This document shows positions 55,080 to 64,000 of a stretch of DNA of 64,000 nucleotides, piece after piece. Source of the DNA: Rana temporaria (Eukaryota > Chordata > Amphibia > Anura > Ranidae); NCBI RefSeq assembly GCF_905171775.1, contig NC_053489.1, positions 153,468,142-153,532,141 on the forward strand, read 5' to 3'. Positions within the stretch are counted from its first letter, which is position 1. Every line of letters begins with the position of its first letter. Under the pieces are notes generated by a model. It saw only the letters and a list, made by a program, of their open reading frames with translations, searched no databases and was not told where the DNA came from. The position numbers were made by a program, and so were the translations under genes.

Positions 55080-56480
55080 GGTAAATTCAAGGCAGTTGAT
55101 AAATTAAAGGCAGATGTTTTCTCTGAACTTAGGTTTCAACTGAACCACTGGCTCATCCCTCTTTAGCAAGGGTTACAAAAACTAAAAATATGCTGTCAAA
55201 CTAAAAAGTGTGTAGAGAATAGCAATTAACTAAGACATGACAAGTGGATCAAATTCATGAATTAAAAAATGTATCCATGACCAGAAGCAACCAGGAGTAA
55301 ATATGATCATAACTAAAAAAATTCCATAGAGAAAACCTGGTGGAATATGTTCATTTTAACCCCCCTGGCGGTATTCCCGAGTCTGACTCGGGATTAAATT
55401 TTTCAGCTACGATCGGTAACCCAGAGTCAGACTCGGGCTCGCCTCGCAGAATCCACAGGCTTGGTTTACTTACCTTGTCCCTGGATCCAGCGATGCCACC
55501 GCGCTGTGTGAGCGAGCGGGACCTCGCTCGATTCACACAGTGCCTCTGTGTGCCGCCAATCTCCGTTCCCTGCGACGTTACGATGCACGGGGGCGGAGAA
55601 CAGCGCCAAATTCAAAAAGGTAAACAAACACCTTACATACAGTATACTGTAATCTTATAGATTACAGTACTGTATGTAAAAAATACACACCCCCCTTGTC
55701 CCTAGTGGTCTGCCCAGTGTCCTACATGTACTTTTATATAATAAAAACTGTTCTTTCTGCCTGCAAACTGCAGATTGTCCATAGCAACCAAAAGTATCCC
55801 TTTATGTCAAAAATGGTTTTAGAGCAGCTAGAAAACAGCGATAATAAATTATAATCACTTGCAGAATTGTGCGATAGCGATTTGTGGGGAAATTCGTCAT
55901 AAAAAAATAAAAGTAATGACAGCGACAATTCTGCAACTGAGCAAATTTCATTGATTTTGAGTTGATTGCATTATTGAATAATTTTTATTATACTTATATT
56001 ATTATTTGTTATAATTATTTATAATTATTTATTATATTATAATTTTGTTTTTAAAAAAATTTCATCCCTGGGATGCCTACTAGACTCTTGTTTGGACAGA
56101 TTTAAGTGAGTTATTCCTAAGAATTACAGGCCTACAGTATAAAACGCCAAATTTCCTTGCAAATAATGGTACCGCTTTCAGCACCTTTTTTCTGAAATAA
56201 TCATACCGCCAGGGAGGTTAGGGTAATCACAAAAGAAAAGGGGGTACTCATTGTGTCTGGAGGAAAAGAGGGTTACCTTCTGCATAAGAAAAGGGTTCTT
56301 TACAGTAAAAGCTGTGAAAATGTGGAATAGACTTTCATAATAACTGGTTCCATTCGGCTAAGAAGGTTGATTCAAACAAAGTGCTATTTTACATTATATT
56401 ATATTAATATTATTTAGATATAACACTGTGGAATGTTTATCAAATTGTCATAGGGGATCTGGGTTATTTCTTGTTACAGA
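55080..56480 (+). pseudogene. CR1-like LINE 3' fragment, split by a TTAA-type element
   Basis: After the inserted element the frame reads KEKGGTHCVWRKRG and EKGFFTVKAVKMWNRL, a CR1-like RT C-terminus on the plus strand. The 5' part (55080-55355) is too decayed to read firmly. Confidence 0.55.
55356..56220. mobile_element. TTAA-type MITE with CCCCCCTGGCGGTA ends
   Basis: The left end is TTAACCCCCCTGGCGGTATT, the right end AATCATACCGCCAGGGAGGTTAG. TIRs are 14-16 bp, with TTAA at the left and TTAG at the right, suggesting a piggyBac-type target. CCGAGTCTGACTCGGG palindromes lie near the left end (55378-55440). No transposase. Confidence 0.75.
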
Positions 56481-57863
56481 AAACTGGATTCTGATTTCTT
56501 CTGGGTCAACTGCAGGTTTGGAATCCTGATGAGGACAATTTATCTTGTTTGTTTATTTTAAGTAAATCTCAATAGACAAGTGTCCTTTTAAATTATACTA
56601 ACTATGTTGTTATGTAACAAACATTTCTCTCAGTAATATTTGTTTGTCTCAGAGATATCACTCTTCTCTTGTTTTGATCAATGACAACCTTCACTTACAT
56701 TCCTAGCTGCAAAAAATATGTAAGTATTTTCTTAAAAATAAAATAAGGAGATTTTTTTTAGATTTAGGTTATCCTTTCTAACAAATTAGGTCACTGTGTC
56801 AAAGATATATATTTTGTAAAAAAAAACGAGTTCTTGATCTTTTTTAATTTAGATAATTAGATTATTTTATATTACAGTAACTTAATTTAATCTCCCAAGA
56901 GCATAAACAAAGTTATCTTTGATTATCTGCTCTTATAGGCACACATTTCTATTTGGCTGCTTTTTGCATATAGTATAGTGGAGTAATTGACTGCTAGTCA
57001 TAGTGGCTTTCATCAAAAAATGTTCTCAAAATTGTCAGGAAATGATCTGCCTAAAGCATATTACTCCAATAAAATTGTGAACAAAGGCAACTGCAGTTCT
57101 ATCTTCTAGCTCCTTTATTTCTCCTTTATAGCTCCTTTCAACTTTAGTCATCTCAATCTTCTTTTCGGAATTCTGTCTCCCAAAGTATAATCCAATTAAA
57201 GAAGATCACTCTGGAAATAATTGAGTTCATCAAGCAGTTTGATGCAAGGTTCAAAAACGAATATGCTTCGTTGATAAACATTTTCAAAGATCTTTGCTTA
57301 ATTTTGGGTGTGGTATTTATTTAAGAGTGTTTTTATCCACATACATCCATTTTCTCCCTAGTAAAGGAATAAGGTTGATTATTTTACTAATATCTAAAAT
57401 GATTGATATGATGCCAGATAATCAGAACCAACATCTGGAATTAATAGGTTATAATTAAAACAGAAAACAAATTGTTAGCTAGGGGAGGACTAAGGATGCC
57501 CAGCAATAGTTAAAGATTTATGAGGTGAAGTTATGAAGAGAAGGAATGCAGAACAGAGATTTTCTACCTATAAAGAATTTCTTAATTTTTGCCCCTTATT
57601 ACTGAAATGTGAGCCATATCTGTTGTTGTTATGGAAGCAGTCAGCAAACAGTTTATAGGAAATTATGTAATTTCCCAATATAGCTTTTTCCCCTGCAATA
57701 TAAAATGTTATAACTTTTGTTATAACAAAGTGACTGATAACAAGATGATTAAAAAGTAAGCGCTCTTAAAGCTGCACTGTCATACAAAAATAATAAAATG
57801 TAAGAAGATAGTGTAGCGGGGTCATACTATCATGGACTATTTGATAAGTTATGCATACACAAA
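56481..57863. other. No recognisable feature
   Basis: AT-rich sequence. No ORF with protein-like composition, no terminal repeats, no RNA gene seen. Confidence 0.5.
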
Positions 57864-58527
57864 GGGCCAAATCCACAAAGATCCGGCGTAAACTTATTTT
57901 TTTCCATTTAAGTTACACTGCCTTAAAATTTCTACCTAAGTGCCCGATCCACAAAGCACTTACCTAGAAATTTTGGGCTGTGTAACTTAAATTCCGCTGG
58001 GGCAAGGCGTTCCTATTTTCATGGGGGCGATTCCCATTTAAATTAGGCGCGCTCCCGTGCCGGCCGTACTGCGCATGCTCGTGATGTCATTTTCCCGACG
58101 TGCATAGCGCGAAATTATGTTACGCCGAGCTTTGTGGATTGCGACGGGTCAATAAAGTTGCGTCGGGAAAAAAAAAGATACGGCGGGAAAAAAAAAATTC
58201 AAATAAAAAAAAAATCGCGTCGCTGGACAGAAAGGTCTGCTTTTACATGGTGTACTAACTTTACACCTTGTAAAAGCAGCCCTAATTTTGCGTATGCAAA
58301 CTAAAACTTACGGAGAAAAAACGAAGCTGAAAAGCTTCGTGGATCTCCGTAAGTGCTAATTTGCATACCCGAGGCGGATGCGGTACTGCATCCTAAGATC
58401 CTTACACATGCCGGATCTTCTGCCTAACTATGGAAAACTGATTCTCTGGATCAGTTCCATAGTTAGGAACAGGGATACGACGGCGTACAGCAGTTACGCC
58501 GTCGTATCCCTTTTGTGGATTTGGCCC
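57864..58527. mobile_element. Harbinger MITE (unfilled form)
   Basis: The ends are GGGCCAAATCCACAAAG and CTTTTGTGGATTTGGCCC with AAA at both sides. Sequence order matches the outer parts of 41894-44464, including TTAAGTTACACTG, GCGCGCTCCCGTGCCGGCC and GCAGCCCTAATTTTGCG. At GCGTCGCT (about 58217) it has no palindrome. Confidence 0.88.
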
Positions 58528-58582
58528 AAATTCCCTGGGAGTTCCAGTCACGTTGTATATATGTGTTCATTTCTTTCCTAAA

Positions 58583-58606
58583 GCAATGCATTGTGGGATT
58601 TGAAGT
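58583..58606 (-). promoter_or_regulatory. ZNF143/THAP11-like motif 1
   Basis: In reverse complement, ACTTCAAATCCCACAATGCA, close to the vertebrate ACTACAATTCCCANNATGC consensus. Activity is inference. Confidence 0.45.
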
Positions 58607-58645
58607 ATTAGGAGAAAAGGACTCCATTGACATTAGTAGAAATAG

Positions 58646-58669
58646 ACTACGGTACCCATAATGCATTGG
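58646..58669 (+). promoter_or_regulatory. ZNF143/THAP11-like motif 2
   Basis: ACTACGGTACCCATAATGCA, in opposite orientation to motif 1, forming an inverted pair about 40 bp apart. Confidence 0.45.
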
Positions 58670-59785
58670 CCTCCCAGAGAACATTGCACCCCCGAACAGC
58701 TTTATGGGGGAGGTTACTTAAAGGCGGGGAGGAGCTGAATTCGCTCTCTTGGGATCGGCATCCTTCCCTCTGCGGAACGAGGGAGAGCACTTCAGCCAAG
58801 CAGCTAGGCCTGAAGCCGGAGCCGGGATCCACCGGAAGACCAGCCATCCCGAGAGAGACAAGATCAAGTGCGTCCAGCTCGTGCTTCCAAGAGATCAGAG
58901 AGACTCCTCAGCTGACGATTATAACAGTGGAGAGCAAGATACCGGAGACTGTGCATTGCAGAGTGGCCACTGATCAGCGTATCTTTCGTGGGGAACTCAG
59001 GCGGACTAGGCCTGCTCGGGTGAGAGGGCACTTGCCCAAGCTTTCCATACTACCTTAGCCTTGTGACTCGTAGTGCTCCACATATCAGAACAGCGTACTG
59101 TCTACTGATCTAACCCAGAGACCTAATATCTGAAAGTCACGCTAGCCAAGACGACCGATGCTGACTTGGGAATCGGTCCACAAGCACCTGTATTGATCAT
59201 ACCCTTAACTGAGCCTGAATACCTTTGGATTACAAACAAATTAAAGTGCACCAACGAATTTAAAATAGACTTCACCACTGAGAAACATTCTGGAGTTGTC
59301 CAAGCTAGGCCTAGTCGAGATTGCTAGCGATTGCGCTAGGAAGGATCGCCCACTAGGGGAGCTCGCGAGCATAGACTATTTATAGCCACTTACAGACTTT
59401 ATAACGTTAACATTTTTAGTTTGATTTTATTGACTCTGGCAAAGGGCCCTTGCAAGAGTCAGCCATATACATGTATGTATAGTTAATCTGTTGTTTGATC
59501 TTTTATCTTCCGTATTACATGCCAAGTAAAGTTACCCTTGGTTTACTATATTGATTGTGTGAGGTGTGTTTGCTCCTGAGGACTGCATTCAGAAGAAGGT
59601 AACAACATTACTGCATGTCATTGTATATTTCACATGTGTTATTGTGGTCTTAGCCACGCAGGGGACTCACAATACATTTGCATTTGTCTGGTGTGCCAAG
59701 GGAGGGTTCGAGCCTTTTAAAGGGGTGTATAGGTCAGAGAGTAGACCCAAAACGAATCAGCAGCTCCTTCGGGGGTACCGCTACA
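58670..59785 (+). other. Promoter/LTR-like segment of unknown type
   Basis: A GC-rich stretch follows the two motifs, then a region with AAGTAAAGTTACC near 59524, reminiscent of LTR R/U5 ends, and GGGGTACCGCTACA at 59773-59786. I could not find a second LTR, primer-binding site or coding region. It could be a solo LTR, a non-coding first exon or another repeat. The open frame 58627-59058 does not look like a protein. Confidence 0.25.
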
Positions 59786-60027
59786 GTAGGATATGTATTG
59801 GATGCAATAAATTATCTGAGACACAAATGCGTGTAGCACCATCTTCCCAACTGGATTCTGTAAGATCAAAGAAATGTGTCGCTGCTCTGCTTCTGTTTTG
59901 GCTCAGTAAAATACAACAAAATAGAAACACAATACAAACCCATACATTTTATATTCTTCTGTCTAGCCAGATTCAACATTTTGATGACAATACATTTTAT
60001 AAAAATATTTAAAAGTTGCATAATTAT

Positions 60028-60072
60028 AAAGTTGAAAAACTCATACATCAAGTTCAACCTGTTCCTACTCTT
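60028..60072 (-). repeat. CR1-like 3' tail fragment
   Basis: AAAGTTGAAAAACTCATACATC and AAGTTCAACCTGTTCC correspond to the GTTGAAAAAAGACACAAG module. Short and diverged. Confidence 0.45.
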
Positions 60073-60256
60073 AAGCCCCATACACACTATCAGTTTTCCT
60101 GATGGTTTTCTCTTCAGGTTTACCAAAACCATCTAATATGAGGTCAAACCTTAAGCGTTTCAATTTGAATGCAATCAGGCAGGTCCTTGTACTACATGGT
60201 TTTGGTAAACCTGAAGAGAAAACCAGCAGGAAAACTGATCGTGTGTATGGGGCTTT
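60073..60256. mobile_element. Short palindromic MITE (184 bp)
   Basis: TTAAGCCCCATACACACTAT at the left and GATCGTGTGTATGGGGCTTTA at the right. Inner arms AGAGAAAACCAGCAGGAAAA and TTTTCCTGATGGTTTTCTCT are mirrored, so most of the element folds back. Confidence 0.85.
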
Positions 60257-60847
60257 AGAAGTGGTGACCTAGAGGAAGGTAAGACAAAAAGCTCTTAGTG
60301 AAACAACTATCAAGTCAGTGTAAATAAAATTCTTTCTTGACTCAAAAGACAAGTGAACTAATTCACCCATACTGTATAAGAACATTGTTTAAACCATGAT
60401 TGAGATAAAAGTAAGAAATTTATTTAATCCTTTTAGTAGTCTATCGCCTACATTTGTCTGCTCAAAATTTCTTGGCTATGACCGTCATACACTCTTAACT
60501 GTTTAAAATATACTTTAAAGTTCTGTATACTTTCTGACCATTGTCACTGGATCAGAAAGTGATGGAAAAAACAAAATGCTACAGTTGTTACAGAACAATA
60601 ATAGACAAGATATTCTCAATATGAACACTGATTCCAGCGAAAACTGGATGTTTCCTTACTTTAAAGCGGTTTTCTCTCACATTCCATTCTGTTTCCAGGA
60701 CAGTAAGTGAAAGGAATACATCAACATGGCACAGACAGGAAAAAGCCTGACAGGAATTTCAACCATTACTGACTCTCCAAAACATGAAAAGCAACGACTT
60801 TTGATACTTTATTCATTCCTTTAAATGTTTACCTCAAATATGCAGTT
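60257..60847. other. No recognisable feature
   Basis: AT-rich sequence with no gene or repeat that I can name. Confidence 0.45.
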
Positions 60848-60848
60848 A

Positions 60849-61246
60849 GGCCCCTTTCACATGTGCGGACCGTATGTCCGCATTTTCATCCATCCGTTTG
60901 CGGATGAAAACGAGACATACATTGGTCCCTATGTGATTGCGGGTGTCAGTGGATGAACATCCACTGGCCCCTGTAATCACCCGCCTCCGCAAAGATCCAA
61001 TTTTGCGGACGGAAGAAAATCCTATTTTTTCTTCCGTCTGCGGATCGGATGAACATGGACACACAGTTCCTGTTCATCCGATCCCCCCATAGGGGAGAGC
61101 GGAGAAAAGACAGGGCAGTCCCTGCACAGTGTGCGGGGACCGCCCTGTCAGCCGATGGCTCAGCTGGGATTTTACGGAGTGATCCCCGCTGAGCTGACGG
61201 ACACACGGAGGTGGATCATTACTGATCCGCCCCGTGTGAAAGGGCC
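60849..61246. mobile_element. hAT-like MITE with GGCCCCTTTCACA ends
   Basis: The left end is AGGCCCCTTTCACATGTGCG, the right end CCCGTGTGAAAGGGCCCT. The interior has inverted blocks around CGGATGAACAT/ATGTTCATCCG. A related end lies at 22319. No ORF. Confidence 0.75.
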
Positions 61247-61369
61247 CTAACTCTGATGGCCAGACTTCCAAACTGTAGCACTCATTCTTATATAATTCCC
61301 TATTGTTTACACCTAATGTTCAATTTATTTTTAGATTTGTTCCCATCATTAGTTTACACCTTGATTAGG

Positions 61370-61830
61370 CCTAAAGTATAACTAAAGGTAATTTTTTTTA
61401 ATGTTTTGGATAGATTGGTAAGGGGATACAGTCTTTGTCATATATTCATTGCTGTATGTGTCCCCACTTGGGGGGATAAATTATCTTTGTCCCGATCCCC
61501 ATTGTCCCCCAGTTTGAAAATGAGGGAAATGTCAAAATTGTCATTAGAACATTATTTTAACACTCTCCCACTCTCCCACTCTATCCAATATGAAAAAAAA
61601 TTGTGGGCTTTCGCTATACTTTAAAATTTGTGTTTTAGTCAGCATTTTATGGTTTAAAAAGTATACTAAGTATATGCAAATCCTAATAATAATCTTTGTT
61701 TTTGCTAATTTTTGGTGTCTTAAATATACTATTAAAAGTAAATATGATATACTTTCCTATCTATTACCAATGCTAGCAGGATAAGGATTAAAAATAGTCA
61801 ATGTTAATTGAGAGCGTGAAATTCCACTTT
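61370..61830. mobile_element. Possible non-autonomous element ending TTCCACTTTAA
   Basis: It starts around CCTAAAGTATAACTAAAGG and ends AAATTCCACTTTAA, which resembles the inverted terminus of the elements at 64-1211. The inner part has CTCTCCCACTCTCCCACTCT tandem units. Confidence 0.35.
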
Positions 61831-61836
61831 AACAAG

Positions 61837-63234
61837 ATTACCACTTCCCGCCCGGCCTATAGCAGAATGATGACCGGGCGGTGGTTCATTTATCCTGACT
61901 GGGCGTCATATGAAGTCCAGCAGGATAATATGCCAACATGCTCCCGCGGGGGTGCACAGTGATCAGTGGTGCTATGTGTCACTCTGACACACTGCATCTC
62001 TTAAAGTGGTAAGGAGCCTCTGACAGAGGCTCTTTACCATGTGATCCGTTGGTTGCTGATCACAGTGTGAACCAGGAAGTGCCGGTAAACGGCTTTCCTC
62101 GGTTCGCGCGGACAGGGAGATCCGATCGGTGGCTATCCCTGTCAGACGGTGTCTGTGCTGATAATCAGAAAATTAATTATCAGCACAGCCCAATCAGATG
62201 TGCCACCAACAGTACCAATCATAAATGCCTATCAGTGCCTACAACAGTGCCAATCAGTGTCCACAACAGTGTCAATTAGTGTGCACACCAGTGCCAATCA
62301 GTGCCTGCCACAGTACCAATCAGTGCCCATCAGGAAAACCTGTCAGGACCTCATCATCGGTGCCACCCATCAGTGCCATCTATTAGTGTCTGTCAGTGCT
62401 ACCTGGCAGTGCCAATCAGTGCCCATCAGGAAAACCTGGCAGTACCTCATCATCAGTGCTGCCCATCAGTGTAATCTATTAGTGTCCATCAGTGCCACCT
62501 GGCAGGGCCAATCAGTGCCGCCTATCAGTGCCAATCAGTGCCGCCTATCAGTGCCACCTATCAGTGGCCATCAGTTCTGCCTGTCATTGCCCATCAGTGC
62601 CGCCTTTCAGTGCCAATCAGTGCCACCTATCAGTGCCCATCAGTCCCACCTGTCAGTGCCCATCAATGCTGCATATCAGTGCTGCCTATTGGTACCCATC
62701 AGTGCTGCTTATCAGTGCCGTCTATCTTTGCCCATCAATTATACATATCAGTGCCTCCTCATCAGTGCCCATCAGTGCCACCTTATCAATGTCAACTCCT
62801 CAGTGCCCATTAGTGTTACATCGACAGTGCCCACCAGTGCCTGCTTTATTAGTGCCTGTCAGTGAATGAGAAAACAACATTTTATAAAAGAAACAAAGAA
62901 CACCTTTTTTGTTTTGCAAATTTCTGTCTTTTAGTTTGTTTTGCAAAAAATAAAAAATAAAATTCATACATACAATAATAAGATACACCTAAAAATGTAT
63001 AATTCATCACAGAAAAAATGTATTACCTGTTATTGATAGAAACATATTAGCTATTATTGATAACAGCATTCACATCTCATTCTATACTGTGTCCATATGG
63101 AACAATGCAGGCACGGTCACAGAGCACGCATTCAACACGGCGGCAAATTAAAGGGGACGTACCTGTACGCCTATTTTCCTGTATGTGCCATTCTGTCTAC
63201 GTAAATCTGTGTGCGGCGGTCCTTAAGCAGTTAA
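61837..63234. mobile_element. TTAA-type element with minisatellite core
   Basis: The left end is ATTACCACTTCCCGCCCGGC (TTAA changed to ATTA), the right end GGCGGTCCTTAAGCAGTTAA (TTAA 63231-63234). CCACTT-type ends match the other TTAA elements here. It contains the minisatellite at 62195-62865. No transposase. Confidence 0.62.
62195..62865. repeat. Minisatellite of CAGTGCC-based units
   Basis: Tens of imperfect units built from ATCAGTGCCCATCAGTGCC and variants (ATCAGTGCCACCT, CAACAGTGCC). The unit grows from about 10 to 26 bp. Cys/Ser/Pro/Gln-rich ORFs here (for example 62149-62865) reflect the repeat and are not genes. Confidence 0.9.
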
Positions 63235-63335
63235 TGAATGTAGTGAAAAAAAATACCAGGTGCAAAAAAAAAAAAAGAAAAGAAACAGCATTTTTGCTTG
63301 TGCATGATTGGATGATATAAATTAGAAGCGATTCA

Positions 63336-63685
63336 TCACATTCACTAAGCTCTGAGGAAAATTAGTGCAACTGCCATGCAAAGTAAATCATCCCCTATGA
63401 AAAAGGCTGTTGCCTGGGGTTTCATTTCTTGCTCAGAGAAAAAGTAGACAAAGGTAAATCACTTTTCATTTTAAATGTATTAGTACATTTTGTATTTTGT
63501 CAGGATAGTCAACAGCACCATCCTGATATGCATGAAGCTGTATGACTAAAGTACATGCACACATGCTACGTGCAGGGACAAAAGTACATGCACATGTTAA
63601 AGTATACATAATGTAATACAAATAGGATTTTAGGTTGTTCGCTATGCAAGAGAATTTGCCCTTAGCTTAGTGAATGTGGCAAAAA
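63336..63685. mobile_element. MITE with CACATTCACTAAGCT ends
   Basis: The left end is CACATTCACTAAGCTCTGAG, the right end CCTTAGCTTAGTGAATGTGG, an inverted pair. No ORF. Confidence 0.65.
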
Positions 63686-63762
63686 ATCCCTTTACAAAAG
63701 AATTTCTAATTGCATGTAAAAACAAAAAAAACAAAAAACACGAAAAAACAAAATAAAATACA

Positions 63763-64000
63763 GTGGGGTAGATTCAGGTAGCTTTGCCCATTTTTTACGG
63801 AGGCGCAGCGCACCGTTTTGCCGCTGCGCCTCCGTAAATTTCCTGCGCTACGCTTGATTCACGGAGCAGTAGCTCCGTAAATTGCGTGTGCGCTCCGGAA
63901 AACTGCCCGGCGTAAGGGCGCGTAATTTATTTATTTATTTAATTTTTTTTTTTTTTTTCACCTCAGACTTAACCATTTGCGGAGGAAGGTCGCGAGACTT
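63763..64000. mobile_element. Left end of another Harbinger-type MITE, cut by window end
   Basis: GGGGTAGATTCAGGTAGCTT followed by GC-rich inverted motifs (GGAGGCGCAGCGCACCG with GCCGCTGCGCCTCC), like the AGCTAGATTCACGTAG element at 3926. The right end lies outside the window. Confidence 0.5.

Noticed and set aside
58627..59058. 143-aa ORF as a possible gene
   Set aside because: Composition and lack of domains suggest chance openness in a GC-rich stretch.
59520..59790. LTR retrotransposon call
   Set aside because: Only a weak AATAAA-like/terminal resemblance; no second LTR, primer-binding site or gag/pol seen, so left as unclassified.
62149..62865. 238-aa Cys/Ser/Gln-rich ORF, keratin-associated-protein-like
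   Set aside because: It is a translation of the CAGTGCC minisatellite and is open in several frames.
62195..62865. Possible CRISPR-like array
   Set aside because: Units are contiguous and irregular with no unique spacers; eukaryotic minisatellite.

Overview
The window looks like intergenic DNA from a large, repeat-rich vertebrate genome, most likely an anuran and probably a ranid frog. The reasons are the mix of Tx1/L1-clade LINEs, CR1-like and L2-like LINEs, an autonomous Harbinger DNA transposon with related MITEs, TTAA-flanked piggyBac-like non-autonomous elements, and several inverted-repeat MITEs whose termini I associate with frog DNA. The taxon call is inference from recalled families. 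I found no convincing host protein-coding gene, tRNA, rRNA or CRISPR array. Every long ORF with recognisable homology belongs to a transposable element.

Region 1-3.3 kb holds three non-autonomous DNA elements and the 3' tail of an antisense CR1-like LINE. Region 3.3-23.1 kb is one Tx1/L1-like LINE (E1) inserted into that CR1-like tail and then used repeatedly as a target. Its ORF1 is split by a Harbinger-type MITE that carries an L2-like 3' fragment, and by a second full-length L1-like LINE (E2, 5625-13760). E2 itself carries a TTAA element in its 3'UTR. E1 ORF2 is split by a 5'-truncated minus-strand L1-like copy (E4, 14715-18983), which in turn contains a 2.5-kb element with a near-perfect palindrome. 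Target-site duplications and resumed reading frames let the order of insertion be read directly.

Region 22.7-29.2 kb is a tandem duplication (unit about 3.7 kb, second copy lacking 921 bp) covering the E1 3' end, MITEs, a CR1-like tail and a decayed minus-strand L2. Region 29.3-32.7 kb is degraded repeat. Region 32.7-37.2 kb is a complete Harbinger transposon with 3-bp TSDs, an apparently intact two-exon DDE transposase and a divergent Myb/SANT-like gene broken only at homopolymers. Region 37.2-41.9 kb holds MITEs and CR1-like fossils. Region 41.9-44.5 kb is a Harbinger MITE filled by a second palindrome related to the first.

Region 45.8-54.4 kb is a foldback element flanked by 14-bp direct repeats, with a full-length L1-like LINE (E3) in its left arm. 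E3 has open ORF1 and an ORF2 interrupted only by a clean L2-like insertion. Region 54.6-64 kb contains further MITEs, a CR1-like copy split by a TTAA-type element, a promoter-like segment with two ZNF143/THAP11-like motifs, and a TTAA element with a minisatellite core. The elements work together only as autonomous/non-autonomous partners: the Harbinger transposase and its MITEs share termini and promoter sequence, and L2- and L1-type machineries repeatedly used older elements as landing sites.
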